Of a DNA stretch of 64,000 nucleotides, positions 1 to 12,700 are shown in pieces (positions within the stretch are counted from its first letter, which is position 1; each line of letters starts with the position of its first letter). Origin of the DNA: Porphyra umbilicalis (Eukaryota > Rhodophyta > Bangiophyceae > Bangiales > Bangiaceae); contig KV919046.1 of the NCBI GenBank assembly GCA_002049455.2, forward strand, positions 39,337 through 103,336. The letters run 5' to 3'. The notes under the pieces were generated by a model. It was not told the DNA's origin, ran no database searches, and worked only from the letters and a program-made list of their open reading frames with translations. A program made the translations under genes and the position numbers.

Positions 1-1393
1 TCCTCTTGTGGCCGCTATAGCATACTCTTTGTAGGCCTCCCCCGGGTCGAGACACAAAGAGCGCCGTCCCGTCAACAAACCCCACGCACCTGTCTAGAAA
101 AGCCCTCGCCTCGGCAATCCTACTGCTATACAAACCTGCTCTCTCCCTCATGAACTCAACCCGCCACTCAGAAAGAAGAGAACCCCACTTTCCTACTAGC
201 AGTTCTATCGTCGCATAAAAAATCTGGGAAAAAGCAGACCCGCTCCTTCAAAAGAGCTTCTCTAAGTCAGACCAGCGAGATGGGGACGACAGCCGCCGCA
301 GCACGATGCAGAGGCATTCGACACGATCAACAGAGTGACGAGAAACAGGAACCGAGGTGTCTACCTGCAACAAGGTGGCAAGTCGGCCAATGTGTTCGGG
401 GCGGAATCGAAAGAGGGAAATCGCCTGCTCACTAGAAAATGCATTGATATTGAACGTGGTCCCACGGATGCGCCTGGAGCGCTCCAGCAAAAGGGCAACT
501 TCTCGCTGTGCCCGCCGGTACCTGATAACCAACGGGCCCATGTCGGCGAGGATCATGTCTATTGCGTTGCCCGCAAGCAACGCGTCGGCCATCACTCGAC
601 GGCGCAAGAGCCATTAGCGCAAACCGATACCTGCGATGGAAACCATGTGTACAACGAGGGCACTGACGGAACCACGACTAGAGGTGCAGCGCATGCGCAG
701 TCGGAAGCAGAGGTTCTGCACGCAAGGAGAGTGTTCGAATGGTCTTCTGGCACCGCGACTCCCCAGTTGCCAGATGCAGCCTGCCACGCGGAATGAAAGA
801 CGTCAGACTAGGGTTGTTACATGAGCCCCATTTTGTTGGCGACGGGCGCATGAGCGCCCTACTAGCGCCTTAGCCGGGCCTGACGGCGCCGCATGCGCGC
901 CCATCGCCCTTGGCAGCCTCCCATCGAAAGTGCATGTGGCCCCTTGTTCTACTCCGTGGCTGTGCCGAAAGTAGATCACGGGTCCCTTGAGGTACCCAGG
1001 ACAGCGTGTTTGGAAGGCGTGGTCAAACTGCACCCTCCCCCCCCCCCATTCAAATGAGCTGTGTTGCCACGCACGATTCTGAGCAGCTCTGAGATGTATT
1101 AGAGCCCAAATCGTGCCCTGAAGCTGGCGGGCGCTGGACGTACATCCGCCCGACAACCCTAAACATGTCAGACAGACGGCCATTCGAAACAGCTTCCGGC
1201 GAAAGGTGTTCTGGGCTAACGACGTCGGAAGGGTGTTTCGGAAGCTCTGTAAATATGCTTCCGTCAGAGATTTCCGAAGAACTAACAAAACAACGTACGG
1301 CGAAAGGTCTCTATTCCCTGGCCTTTAGGACAGGGTGCTCTCAAAGTGTAGTGATGCACACATATACTTAGATCAAGGGACTTGCTCTCCGTT
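1..1393. other. no supported gene
   Basis: Moderate-GC sequence with only short overlapping open frames on both strands (longest about 160 codons). None has a recognisable domain or consistent codon bias. I see no RNA gene or clear promoter here. Confidence 0.5.
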
Positions 1394-1529
1394 TCAGAGA
1401 TGGCAGTCTGCATTCGTGTCCTCAGGGATCTGAGGGCGTGTCATCGTTGGAAGGGTCGCCATGACGCTAAAAGCGAATAGAGTTACGCGGCTGAGAAGGA
1501 CTGTCCTGCCACAAGGGTCACAGGGCCCA

Positions 1530-1960
1530 GACGGCGCCTGCCCCCCTGCCCCACCCCACCGCCCCGAGTTGCGCCCGGCGACCGCGTGCAGCGACTTCCG
1601 GGGTTCGACGCGCCCGCGATGAACCGCGGGTAATCGTGCCTGCGCGCCGGCTTCTGTTGCGGCGGCACGTCGGCGGTTGCTAACGCCATCTCGCGGCACG
1701 GTTAGAGGCGCCCCGTCGCGCGGTGGTCGATCCCATTCGCCCGCCCGTGCGCCTCGTCGGCCGCGCGCAGGTGCGCTGCGCGGCGGGGTGACGGCCCAGC
1801 CTGTAGGCGTTGCACCACGCCGGCGAGCCGCCGCCGCCGCGGCGGCGGCGGCGGCACCCCTTTCCCCGCCCCACGCCCCCCCCGCCACGGCAACGTGGCT
1901 GCACGTGCCCCCGTGCGTGCTCGCGGCCGTGGAGCCGGCCGGCTTACCCGGTATCTAGGC
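1530..1960. other. GC-rich island with GCC/CGG runs
   Basis: A compact island of very high GC with a (GCC/GGC) run near 1828-1856 and C-rich tracts. Five or more frames are open at once, which is what composition alone produces, so I do not call a gene. It could be a CpG-type promoter island for an unseen transcript; nothing in the sequence decides this. Confidence 0.45.
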
Positions 1961-2372
1961 GTCGCCGAGCGCGCCACCGCACTGAAGGCCAGGGTATTGC
2001 ACGTACGTGCCTGGAATTGCTGTCATGTGCTGCCTCGTGTGTCTGAGCACCCGAAGTCTTTGAGCCAAAAAGCGCCTTTGAGAAATGTTCGTTGACACGT
2101 CACTGGTTCTCAGCCACGTTTACGCGAAATGAGGAACATATGGGAGGTACTATTGATCTCGGCTGAGTGCTAGGTTTTTTGTGGAACGACTGTATAGTGG
2201 CTGATCGCCTCTGGGGCGCCGATCAGGTCGGGAGCTTCGCTACCAAGCCACCGAACGCCATCTCAGCAGGAGGGGGCGCAGGAGGGGCCGCAGGAGAGGG
2301 TGCCTCTCGCTGTACTCCACGAAACAGGCCTGATTGGCCGTAGTATTAATACAGTCATCATTCGCTTATGTG

Positions 2373-2408
2373 CCATTCACTTGGAGAGCATGCTCTACAA
2401 GTGAATGG
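2373..2408. repeat. 36-bp near-perfect palindrome
   Basis: The two halves, beginning CCATTCACTTG and ending CAAGTGAATGG, meet at AGAGCATGCTCT and differ at one base pair. It starts 21 bp after a sequence at 2352 (CAGTCATCATTCGCTTATG, preceded by TA) that resembles the Tigger terminal repeat found at 46170. It may be a decayed end of a related transposon. Confidence 0.6.
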
Positions 2409-3521
2409 CCCCTAGAGCGTTAGGACCGCGATTTCTCGCGATCTCGGACTGAAAGAGGGTGCTACTATTGTGGCGCACCCCTGCCATGAAAATGCATAAC
2501 GACTGTACGTTCCTCCGACCCAGCTTCGCGCTCCACCCAGCAACGTTGTCCATGCGGTCGCTTCCGAGATCAAGTTAGGTCGAACGTGTCACCGTTCTGA
2601 GCGCCGCGCTGCACAACAAATGCCCTGAGACACGTGGTGTTCATGAACCTGGCACCAATTCCCTTGACGATCGCCTCCATGACCGCACATTTAGGCCAGA
2701 TTCCGTTCCCAGTAGGCGTCGTGTCACATTTTTCAGCAACGATCGGGCTACGATCGTCCTTGCACGCAGCTACGATTGCTCATAGACACGCGACGTGCAC
2801 GGCAGAGTCAACTGGGACGTCTGGGCCGGTTGAGTTCGGAAGGTCACGACCATCAACACGCGCTCTCATTTCCGCATGTAGAAATAATGTAGCCTACCCT
2901 TTTTTGACAAGTACATGGCCTCTGTCAGCATCAGTTCGGAAAGGCTCGACGCCAGTTCGACACCCAATCAACCAACTACACGTTTGCTTCCGTGGCGCTC
3001 TTAAATAGTTCGGAAGCGGCTCGATGCGGACGTCGTTGGCGCTGCTCTAACGGGGGTGGATGAGAATAAAGACACCTGGGAGGCGGGCTCTTCGAGCCGT
3101 GCTTACACTAGTCGGACTACGACAGCCTTGCATCATACTTACATCCTGAAGCTGTACAATCGCTCCCCGATTGGCTGTCCAGGCGCTGGAGCCGTGGCTG
3201 GTTGCAGCATCTTGATTGGGCACGCGGCACGACTGACCGTCGTGTGACTGTTTGCATTGTTTTGATTGGCCACACGGCGAGGCTGATACCCGCCGTGTGT
3301 CGTTTCGACGCCTGTGCGTCCGCCTGCGGGCGGATTCTTTCGGGTCGATTTGTCTGCGCGCTTTCGTGTGTGCGAGTGTGTGCTGCGCTCATTGATGTGT
3401 GCGGGTGTGTGCCACGCACGTTGATGCGTAGGGCGGGGTGGGTTGGTGCTGCGCACACGCCTTATGCGAGAGCACAAGAGGGCCGTTCCGCACCAAGTAT
3501 CCTATTATATATGTATAACAA
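2409..3521. other. no supported gene
   Basis: Short open frames only, the largest 124 codons at 2634-3008, without recognisable motifs. Microsatellite-like GTGTG/TGCG repeats occur near 3365-3420. Nothing else is supportable. Confidence 0.45.
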
Positions 3522-3523
3522 TA

Positions 3524-4151
3524 TGGTGCGTGTCCCAAAAATGAGACATGGCGGTTTTTTCTTTTTCTCTCGGCCCACTGGCCTTCTGCAACGGTCCGAT
3601 AATGTAATGTGACCCACACGGTCCCACTGTGATTCCAGAACAGCCCCTGACAGTGTTAGCAGAGGTGGCACATCCTGACGTGTCATGGGGGAAAGTGTCA
3701 TTCATTGCAACTTCGACAGGTGACGATCACGCGGCCCAATCAAATGCACAGATACTAGAGCAGGCATGTGCTGACAGTTTGTGCACGAAGAAAAGGGCAC
3801 CATCTTACCCATAAAATTGTGAAAAAGACCCCCATGTAGCCCCCTGTCAGGAAAACACGATTTGGGACACCCCTCTTCGAAGCTCCAGTTAGAACATGAG
3901 CTTTGGCGTTGCAAACCTTTAACCCCAAGAACCTGAAAAAGACTGGCTCCAAGATCGGGGCTATCTGAGAGGTCCACAGAACAGGGCCCACAGGCGGGTA
4001 TCAAGGAGTTGTCAGCCACGCACGCGTCGGGAGAGGCTCTTTCCATGGAGGCCAGTCGAGAAATTTCTCGTACCCCACGCCGCCTGCCCCCGTGCAGTGA
4101 TGTGTCAGTCCTTCAGAAAACGCGCATGTCTCATTTTTGGGACACGCACCA
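3524..4151. mobile_element. MITE-like transposon with 27-bp perfect TIRs and TA target duplication
   Basis: Positions 3524-3550 and 4125-4151 are perfect reverse complements. The terminal repeat begins TGGTGCGTGTCCCAAAAATG. Each end is flanked by TA (3522-3523 and 4152-4153), the duplication expected for Tc1/mariner/pogo-class insertion. The 628-bp element has no open frame that looks like a transposase, so it is non-autonomous. Its terminal repeat differs from that of the Tigger at 46170, so the mobilising enzyme would come from another family. The intact ends imply a fairly recent insertion. Confidence 0.85.
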
Positions 4152-4153
4152 TA

Positions 4154-5183
4154 GCGGGGGAGCGGTTGCCTCAGCCAGCTTAGCATCGAGGTCGTTGATC
4201 CCCCCTAAGGGTGGGGTCGGCGGTTGTCGGTGCTAGGCACACTGTGCTTACACTGAGATTTTCTCGATTCTCGCCGTACTCTCACACTTACAAGCAGATG
4301 TGAAGTACTGCCTGATTGATCAGTGCCAACAGATCACAAATACAGCCAAACAGTCCGTGTCCTCCTTGGGTCGTCGACTGAGGAATCTGTCGACGGGACC
4401 TCAGCGCGACACGAAGCCTTCCACCGCACGGTCGCAGCCACCCGCGCCTCACGTGCGCGTCCTAGTTGCCGACCTCATGTCGGACGGATGTCATGTCCAC
4501 CCTTCTCGCTACACGCTGCCCCTCTCCCCGCCTCCCCGTCTCTCCCCCTCCCCCCCTCTCCCCCTCCCTCTTTTCCCCGTTGCTCATCGGCCAGACCTTG
4601 TCTTCCCACTTGCTTTGTGGATGCGTCGTCTCTGGTGGTGCTTTTCCTCCTATCGTATGTTCGGTATCTCCCACTCCATGCTCTCATGCATCCTCCCTAT
4701 AGTCATGTGCCTTCCTCCTGTACCCGCCCCCACCCCCTTCGACTTGCACCGATTACTTCTTTTTTGTACGACCATGGCACCGCGGCGCTTCCGTCCCTTG
4801 GTCTGCACGTGACGTGACATCATTTTCTCTAGAGGACCGGTGTGACCACGAACATTCTGACATGGTTCTCTCTCCAGCGTGTGCTTTGCTCCTGTTCAAC
4901 TCTCCGTGTCCTCTTTGTGTTCCATTAGACGTGTTTGCCTGCTATCATTTGGGTAGACGCGTTGAGTCTATTGTAGGTAGCTATGAATAAAAAGGAGGTG
5001 GTTCTTTTTGCGGACGCATCGGGGTAGCGCTGCCTATTGCTCCAATGGTCAGCACGAACCGATTCAGCAGGGGACATGTGTTTGGGTACTTGGAAACCAG
5101 TCTGTTAGATTTGTGGGACATGGACTGCCCCGTTTGGTAGTAAGCCGTTTTGCTCTGGACACCTACAGTAACCACGGCCTTGA
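4154..5183. other. no supported gene
   Basis: Pyrimidine-rich (CCCTCTCCCC) stretch at 4515-4580 and several short frames, the longest 170 codons at 4300-4812, which read as low-complexity Pro/Arg/Ser. No domain is recognised. AT-richer sequence follows at 4900-5000. Confidence 0.4.
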
Positions 5184-5746
5184 GAGCGTCTCCACCAATG
5201 GATCCAAACACCCAAACGCCTAAACGTGGCACGGTTTTGCCAAACGGGCATTGGTGGCTGGGATGCAAACCAAAACTAGGGTGTGACGGTCCAAAAATAG
5301 ACCATCCTCACATATTCTAGTCGCCTAATCGACCTCGTGTCCATGACACGCGATTGCTCTAGTTTTGGATCTTCAACGGCAGGGCCAGTCCAAACGGGCC
5401 CGTTTGGAGGCGCGCCACTCCAAACAAACCTGTTTGGATGCTCCCCCAACCGTTTGGCCATCCCCTGGTTCCATTTTGAGCCAACCTACGCCAATGGAAA
5501 GCGTGACCCGTGGCATGCAAACAGTGACATGGCGATCGGCCATCCACCGAGATTCTTTGTCGGGCATTCGTGGATGGTCTGTCGGCCACAAAAGAGGCCC
5601 ACCCATAGTGAGCATCCAGGGGAGCCCAAGATTGAGACGTGACCTTCTTTGTTTTGGATCGACGTTTGGAGAGCCAGTGACAGGGCCACACGTTGGGCAC
5701 TCGTGACGTTTGGCTTTGGCTTTTGGCTCCATTGGTGGAGACGCTC
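5184..5746. repeat. inverted-repeat element, 18-bp perfect ends
   Basis: GAGCGTCTCCACCAATGG at 5184-5201 is repeated inverted at 5729-5746, and similarity continues weakly inwards and outwards. The interior is rich in CCAAAC/GTTTGG motifs. It looks like a small foldback element or MITE of about 560 bp. I find no clear target duplication and no coding capacity. Confidence 0.6.
5390..5437. repeat. pair of 18-bp CCAAAC...GTTTGG palindromes
   Basis: CCAAACGGGCCCGTTTGG at 5390-5407 is a perfect palindrome. A second, imperfect one (CCAAACAAACCTGTTTGG) is at 5420-5437. Starts are 30 bp apart, about three helical turns, so they could be paired sites for a dimeric DNA-binding protein. They lie inside the inverted-repeat element, so they may simply be part of its structure. 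Confidence 0.6.
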
Positions 5747-5899
5747 TGAACGGAGCTTGTCTCGGCAGATCCGCCCGTCTTCTTGTGTGAACACGAGATC
5801 CAGATCCGTGCACTCGAACAAGTATTGAACAGAAGTCGCTTCTGTTGAGGGTCTGTTCGGAACCGACGTCCAAATAGAATGGCTGTCTGTTGAGGCTGC

Positions 5900-6759
5900 T
5901 TCTTGCAGCGACGATCTGTGGGCCCGGGGCCCGTGCGCGGACGCGACTGGGAACGCGGGCGGCCGCGCGCGCGCTGCACTCGAGCGCGGAGGCCCGCGCG
6001 CGGCCGGCAATGGGGGCCCCCCGCGACCGACCCGCGTCGCGGCCACGGAATGAATGGCGCGTGGCACGGTCGAGGGCGGCCGCGCGCCCCCGGCCGCCGC
6101 CCGCGGCCGCGCGTGGCGCGGCGGGGGGGCACGCCCCCGTCTGGGTCGGCCGCCACGGCCGCGGCCGCAGCGGCCGCTGCTGCCGCCGCTGCCGCGGTCG
6201 CTGCGGCCATTGCCGCGGCTGCCGCGGGCGGCGCGCCCGCTGCTGGAGGTTGGCGCGCTGCGGCGCGCGTGCAAGTGGGTGGCCACCCGGATCGCCCGCC
6301 CCGCGCGGCGGCGGCGGCGGCGGCGACGGCGGCGGCGTTGGCGCCCCGCGGCCTGCCGCCGCGCCACCCAACCGCGCGGGCGGGGGTGGAGGGTCGGATC
6401 GCGCCGCGGCCGCCGCCGCGAGTCGTGACCGGGGGGTCGTCGAGCTCCCGAGCCGCGGCGCAGTGGGCCGGGTGGCGGCACGCGCACGCCGTCGTGGGTG
6501 GGGCGACGGGCTCCCCCACCCCGCCCGCGTGTTTGTTAGGGTGATTCCCTTCTCTATCCCCCCCCCCCTTCCCCCGCCCCCCCCTCCACGTCCCACGTGT
6601 GCTCCCCTGTGCAAGTGCGGTGCGGCCGCCTCTCTTCCCGCTCGTGTGGTCCCCCCCTTTCTCTCCTTGCCGGTATCCCCGTCTTCTTTTTTTGCCCGTC
6701 CTCCCCGTCCCCCCTCGCCCCCGACGTCGGTGCGTCTGTCTTTGTTGCCGGTGAGCGCC
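5900..6759. promoter_or_regulatory. GC-rich island upstream of coiled-coil gene
   Basis: About 600 bp of extreme GC with CCG/GCC runs, followed at 6540-6740 by pyrimidine-rich sequence leading to the likely start codon at 6760. All frames are open because of composition, and I do not read a gene. The position fits a CpG-type promoter and 5' leader for the downstream gene; no TATA box is seen. Confidence 0.4.
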
Positions 6760-9700
6760 ATGGAGCACGACCGACCCCCCCCCGCGGACCCCCCCCCCCC
6801 GAAGATACCGTCGGGGCGACGGGGCGGACCCTCCCACGCCCGCGTCCTTCACCGACCGCAAGCGGCAGCGGCAGCCGCGACCACGTGCCTCCGACGTCGG
6901 ATGGCGCGACCCCGACGGAGCAGGCGCGCAAGCGGCAGGCACTCGCCGACGCGCAAGCCGAAAAGGAAACTCTCACCGAGGTGCTCGCGGTGGTCAACGA
7001 GGCGGCCAAGGAGGCAGCGGCAGCCAATCGCACCAAGGTGGCAGCGGCGAAGGTCGCTGCCGCGGCGCGCGACGAAGTGGCCCGCTTCCGCGCCGCCGTC
7101 GACGCGGCGGGCGACGAGGCGGCGGGCCTGCGGTCCCGCCTGGCCGACGCCGAGGCGACTGCGGCGGCCGCTGCCGCGGCCGCTGCAAAAACGCCGGCGG
7201 CGGTGGCGGAAAAGGAGGCAGCCGTGGCCGACGCCGAGGCCGCCCGCCGGTCGCTCCACGCGCTGTCGGCAGAGAAGGAGGCGGCGGTGGCCAACGTGGA
7301 CGGCCTGCGGCGGCGGCTGTCGCAGGTGTTTGCCGAAGCCGAGGAGGCGGTCGCCGACAAGGAGGTGGTTGTGGCAGAAAAGGATGCGGTGGCGGCGGAC
7401 GTCGAGCAGCTCCGACGGCGGCTGGAGGAGGAGGCGGCGGAAAAGGCCGCGGTGATGGCGGCCAAGGAGGCGGCGCTCACCGACAAGGCGGCGGCGGAAT
7501 CCGCTGTTGAGGACCTCCAAAGGCGACTCGACGCTGCGGTGGCGACTGCCGCCGAGGCGGACGCCGCCAAGGACGTGGCTGTGGCCGAGCGGAACGCGGC
7601 CACAGAGGACAAGGACGCGGCGGTGGCCGAGCGTGCCGCCGCCACCGCCGGCGCCGACGACCTCCGCGCCTGCCTGTCCGTGGCGACCGACGACGCGGGA
7701 ACGGCACGGGCACAGCTACAGCGCGTCCGTGCGACGCTTGCCGCCGTCGCTGCCGAGCAGTCGGCGGCCGAAAAGACCACTGCCGACGTGCAACGGCGGG
7801 CCGACGCGGCAAACGAGGCGCGGCTCGCGGCTGAGGCGGCCGCGGCGGCGGTCGAGACGGAAAAAGTAGCAGCGGTAGCGGTGGCCAACGACCTGGGGAG
7901 GCATCTCGAGGCGGCCACTGCGGAGCGGGAGGCGGTCGCTGCCCAAGTCGTCGACCTGCGCGCGCGCCTACAGGCTGCCGCCGCCGAAAATGAGGCGGCT
8001 ACGGATAACGTGGACGCCCTCAAGGGGCGCCTCGAAGCGGCTGCGACGGAAAAGGAGGCGACGGATGCGGCCAAGGCGACGGTGGAAGCCGACCGAGCGG
8101 CGGCCGTAGCGGCGGCCGAGGCGGCTGAAGCGGCGACGGCGGCGGTCTTGGCGGAGCGTGACGCTGCCGCTGCCGACGCGGCGGGCTGGCGGCGCTCCAA
8201 CTCGGCACTCGCCACTGAAAAAGAGGCTCTGGAATCGACTGTCGCCGACCTGCGACGCCGCCTCGACGCCGCCACCGCCGACCGGCAAGCCGCTGCCGCC
8301 GACCAGGAGGCGGCCGCCGCCGCCACCGCCGCCGCTGAAACGGCCGCGACGGAGGCCGCCGACCAAGTCGACGCCCTCCGCGCCCGCCTCGAGTCGACGG
8401 TCGCCAGCCGGGCGGTGGCCAATGCCGACGCGTCCGCCGCCACTTCAGCAGCGTCGCGCGCGGCCGCCGACGCTACGGCGGCCGCCGGCGCTGGGCGCGA
8501 CGCGGCGGCCGCCGCATCGGCGGCGGCCGAGGCGGCAACCGCCGCCGAAGCGACAGCCACCTCCGCACTGGCCGACGCTGACGCGGCCGTGGCGCAGGGC
8601 GCGGCCGAGGTGTCGACGCTGCAGACGCGCCTCGGAGCCGCCGAGCAGCGGCGGTCAGTCGCAGAGGCGGCGGTGGCGGCGGCCGAGGCGGCGGCGGACG
8701 ATGTGCGCGCCCGCCTCGACGCGGCGCGTGCCGATGGCGACGCGGCCGCCGTGTCGTCAGCGGCCGCCGTGGAGGAGGCGGTGGCGACCGCAGCCGAGCT
8801 GCAGTCGCGCGTGGAGGACGCGCGCGCGGCAGCGGTGGCTGCCGAGGCGGCCTCTGTCGCCGCCAAGGCCGACGCGATGATCCTGCGTGACCAGCTGGGT
8901 GTTGCAGAGGCGGCGGCGGTGGCGGCCAATGCGGCCGCGGACGAGGCGCGCGCCGATGCGGCCGCCCTACGAAAGCGTCTTGCCGACGCCCAAGACGCAG
9001 TGGCGGTCGCGCAGCACGCAGCAGACACTGCCGAGCGCAACGTGGAGGCCACGCGGTTCCGCCTGACGGCGGTGGAGGGGGACAAGGATGCCGCCGAGGC
9101 GGCTGTGGCTCAGGCGCGTGGCGAAGCTGCCGGTTTGTCCTCGCGCCTCGACGCGCAGGCGGATTTGGCGGCCGCTGCGGCGACCGCCGCGACCGCCAAG
9201 GTGGAAGCTGCCGAGGCGACCGCGGCCGACCTGCGGTCCCGCCTCGAGGCGGCCGAGGCAGCGGTGGCAACTGCCGAGATGGATGCCGACGCCCTCCTCA
9301 CCAGAGTCGACGCGCAGTCGCGCACGATTGCCGCACAGTCGCTGTCGGCGGAAGAGGCCAAGGCCGCCGCCGCGTCGGCCGAGGAGCAGGTGGGGGCCTT
9401 GCACGCCCGCCTGCAGGCCGCCCAAGCCGCTCAAGGCGACGCTGAGGAGGACGCGGTGGACTTGCGGGGGAGCCTCGCCGCCCAGCAGCGGTCGACGGTT
9501 GCGGTCCAGGAGGCTGCCGCCGACCTCCGCCAACGCTTGTCGGCGGCGCAAGCCGAGGCACAAGCAACACGTGACGCGGTAGCCGAGGCGGCGGCGAATG
9601 CCGACGCCACCGCCACCGTCCTCCGATCCCGGCTGGACAAGGCGCAGGAGCAGCGGGTGACGGCGCAGGCGGCGGCGGCAGCAGCCAACGCGGCTGCCGC

Positions 9701-12700
9701 AGACGCGCAGGCACGCCTGGACGCTGTCCAGCGGGACGCGGACACTGCGGTGGCCGCGTCGGCCGAGGCGGTGGCCGCCGCCAATGCCGCCGCGGACGAC
9801 CTGCGCTCCCGCCTGACCGCCGCTGAGAAGGTGGTGACCGCGTCGTCGTCGGCGGCGGCCAATGCAAGGGCCGATGCAGACGGACTGCGGGAACGCCTTG
9901 CCGATTCGGCGGCCGAAGTGGCCGCTGCGATACAGGCGACGGCGAAAGCGCAGGCCACCGCCGACGCTGCTGAGGCGGCGGTCGCGGCCACTGCTTCCTC
10001 CGTGGCGGCGGCCGTAAAGGAGGTTACGGACGCGGCCGACGCGGCGGCAACCGACTTGCGGGACCGTCTGGCGGCGGCGCTCGACGGCAAGGCCGCTGCC
10101 GAAGCGGCGGCGGCAAGAGCCACGGCCGAGGTCGACGGCCTGCGGTCGCGCCTCGAGGAAGCTCAAGCCGAGGCAGCCGACGCCGCCGCCGCGGCGGCGA
10201 AAGATGCGGCCACAGCGGTGGCGGTGGCGGCGGCCAAGGCGGCGGAGGCCGTGGCAACGGCGGCCGACTTGCGCGAGCGCCTGGCCGCCGCCAACCAGGC
10301 CAAGGGTGCCGCCGAGGCCGATGCAGCCAACGTGCGCCGCGACCTGCGAGCACACTTGGCCGCGTCAGATGCGGCGGCCGCTGCCGCCGCCGACGAGGTC
10401 ACCCGCTCCAAGGCAGAGGCGACGGCCGCGGCGGCGGCTGTGGAGGATGCCCGCCACGCGGCGGCGACGGCCGTGGCCGAAGCGACCGCCGCCAAGGAGG
10501 AGGCGTCGGCGGCAGCCGACGTGGCGGCCGAAGCGTCGCGCGAGGCAGCGGCCGCAGCTGATGCAACCGCAGCAGACTTGCGGCAACGCCTCGATGCGGC
10601 GGTGGCGGACAAAGTCGCCGCCGAAGCCGACGCCGATGCCGCCCGCAGCGACGCAGAGACGGCCGCCCAGGCGGCACGGGAGACTGACGTGTTGCGCTCA
10701 GCGGCGGCCGAGGCGGGGGGGGCAGCGTTGGCCGATGCGCGCGACCGGCTAGCCGCAGCCGAGGCCGCCGCGTCCGAGGCGACAGCGACTGCTGCCGACT
10801 TGCGCGCGCGGTTGGCCGCCGCAGAAGAGGCGGTGGCGGCGGACAAGGCCGCCGCTGCCGACGCGCTGGATGCTGCCGCCGCCGACGCGGCGGCAGCGGC
10901 GACGCGTGCGGAGGAGCAGGCGGCGGCGGCGGCTGCAGCCAACGACAAGGCCGACGCCCTCGCGGCTCGACTACTGGTCGTCCAAGCAGCCGCCGACCAG
11001 GCTCAGGCGCAAGCGCGCAACGCTGCCGCCGCCGCCGACGATCTGCGCCAGCGGTTGGTGATGGCCGAGCAAGCACAGTCGGCCGCGGAAGCGCGTGCGT
11101 CGGGGCAAGCGGTGGCTGCCGCCGACGCGGCAGCCGCGGCCGAGGTCACGGCTGCCGACCTGCGCGCCCGCCTGGTCACTGCCGATAGGGCGGTGGCGGC
11201 GGCGGCCGGCGAGCGCGGCGCCGCCGTTGCCGCCGCCGACGCGGCACGCAACGAGGCGTCCGATGCGGCGGCCGCCGCCGAGGGGGTGGCTGTCACGCTT
11301 GCCGCGTCGCTGTCGGCCGCGGAAGCGGAGGCGTCCGCCGCCGTGAGCCGCGCAGAGCAGGCTGAAGCCGCCCGCGACGCGGCACGCTCGGCGGCCGCCG
11401 CGGAGGAGAGCGCCGCGACCGACGCGGCAGTGGCCGACCTCCGCGCCCGCCTCGACGACGCGGCGGCTCGTGCGGCGGCAGCGACGGCCGAGGCGGCAGC
11501 GGCGGCCGAGCGGGCAGCCGCCGCCGAAGCGGTTGCTGCCGACGCGTGCCGCCGTGCCAATGGCGCCGATGAGGACCGGTCGGCGGCTGTGGAAGCGGCG
11601 GCCGCCGCTTCGACGGCGGCCTCTGCCGCCACTGCGGACGCGTCGGCGGCGGTCGATGCGGCCACGCGGCGTGCCGACGAAGCAACCGCCGACGCGGCAG
11701 AGGCGGCGGTGGCGCTGGCGGCCGCGCGAGAGGGGGCGGCGGCAGCAATGGCCGACGCGGCGACCGCGGCCACCACTGCAGCGGCCGCCGACACGCGCTT
11801 GGCCGCCGCTGACACGGCGACGGCCAAAGCGGTGGCCGACGCGGGCGTGGCAACGGCCGTTGCCGCTACCGCGCTGGCTGATGCCGCGACGGTGCGGTCG
11901 GCGTGCGATGCAAAGGTGACGGCCGCGATCGCCTCGTGGGGCAAGGCTCTCGCCGTGACGAGGGGCCTCGAGGCGGGCCTCGACGCCGCCCTACGATGCG
12001 AGGGTGTGGCAGCGGCGGCTGCGGCGGCTGCGTCGCAACGCATCGACAAGGTGGAGGAGGGCGCGGCGGCGGCGGTGGCTGCCGCCGCCAACGACGTGGC
12101 CGCCTTCGAGTGCGTGTTGGCCGCGGCGCTGACGGCCGAAGGCGTCGCCACCGCCTCGCTCATGGACGCGACGCTGCACGCCCTCGCTATTGCCGAAGAG
12201 ATGGCCGAGGCGACGGCTGCCGACGCGCCACCACCGCTCGACGGGGAGCTCGCTGCCGCGCTCGCCGCCGACGGCGCGGCGACGGCGTCGGCGGAGGCCG
12301 CGCACATGCGCGCCGCCGACGCTGAGTTGGCCGCCGCGCGCCTCCGTGGGGAGCTGGCAACCGCAACAGCGGCGGCCGACGGCCTGCGCGCGCGCCAGGC
12401 GGCGCTCTCCACCGAGATTGCCGAAACGGTGGCCGAGACGCGGCGCGCGGCGGCGGCGGCCGACGCGGCGGCGGCCGACTTGCGGTCGCGCTTGGCAGCG
12501 GCCACGGCGGCAGCGATAGACGCCAAGGCAGAGGCCGACGCGGCTGCGTCGCGCCTCCGCGCGCGTGCCGAGGGCGCCGAAGCGGCGGCCGCCGCCGCCT
12601 CGACCGAGGCGGCCGAGGCGGCCGACCGGTCGGCCGCGACGGCGGCCACCCTGCGCGCGCGCCTCGCCGCCGCGGAAACGACGGCGGCGGCCGCCACGGC

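Noticed and set aside
5359..7455. Frames of 460-530 codons on both strands across the GC island
   Set aside because: Highly Arg/Pro/Ala-rich in all frames, typical of CCG-repeat DNA; no domain or start context.
6554..9085. Long minus-strand open frame (843 codons) opposite the coiled-coil gene
   Set aside because: It is the antisense image of Ala-rich codons (GCN read backwards gives Ser/Ala/Arg). It has no domain, and several similar frames exist further along the same gene.
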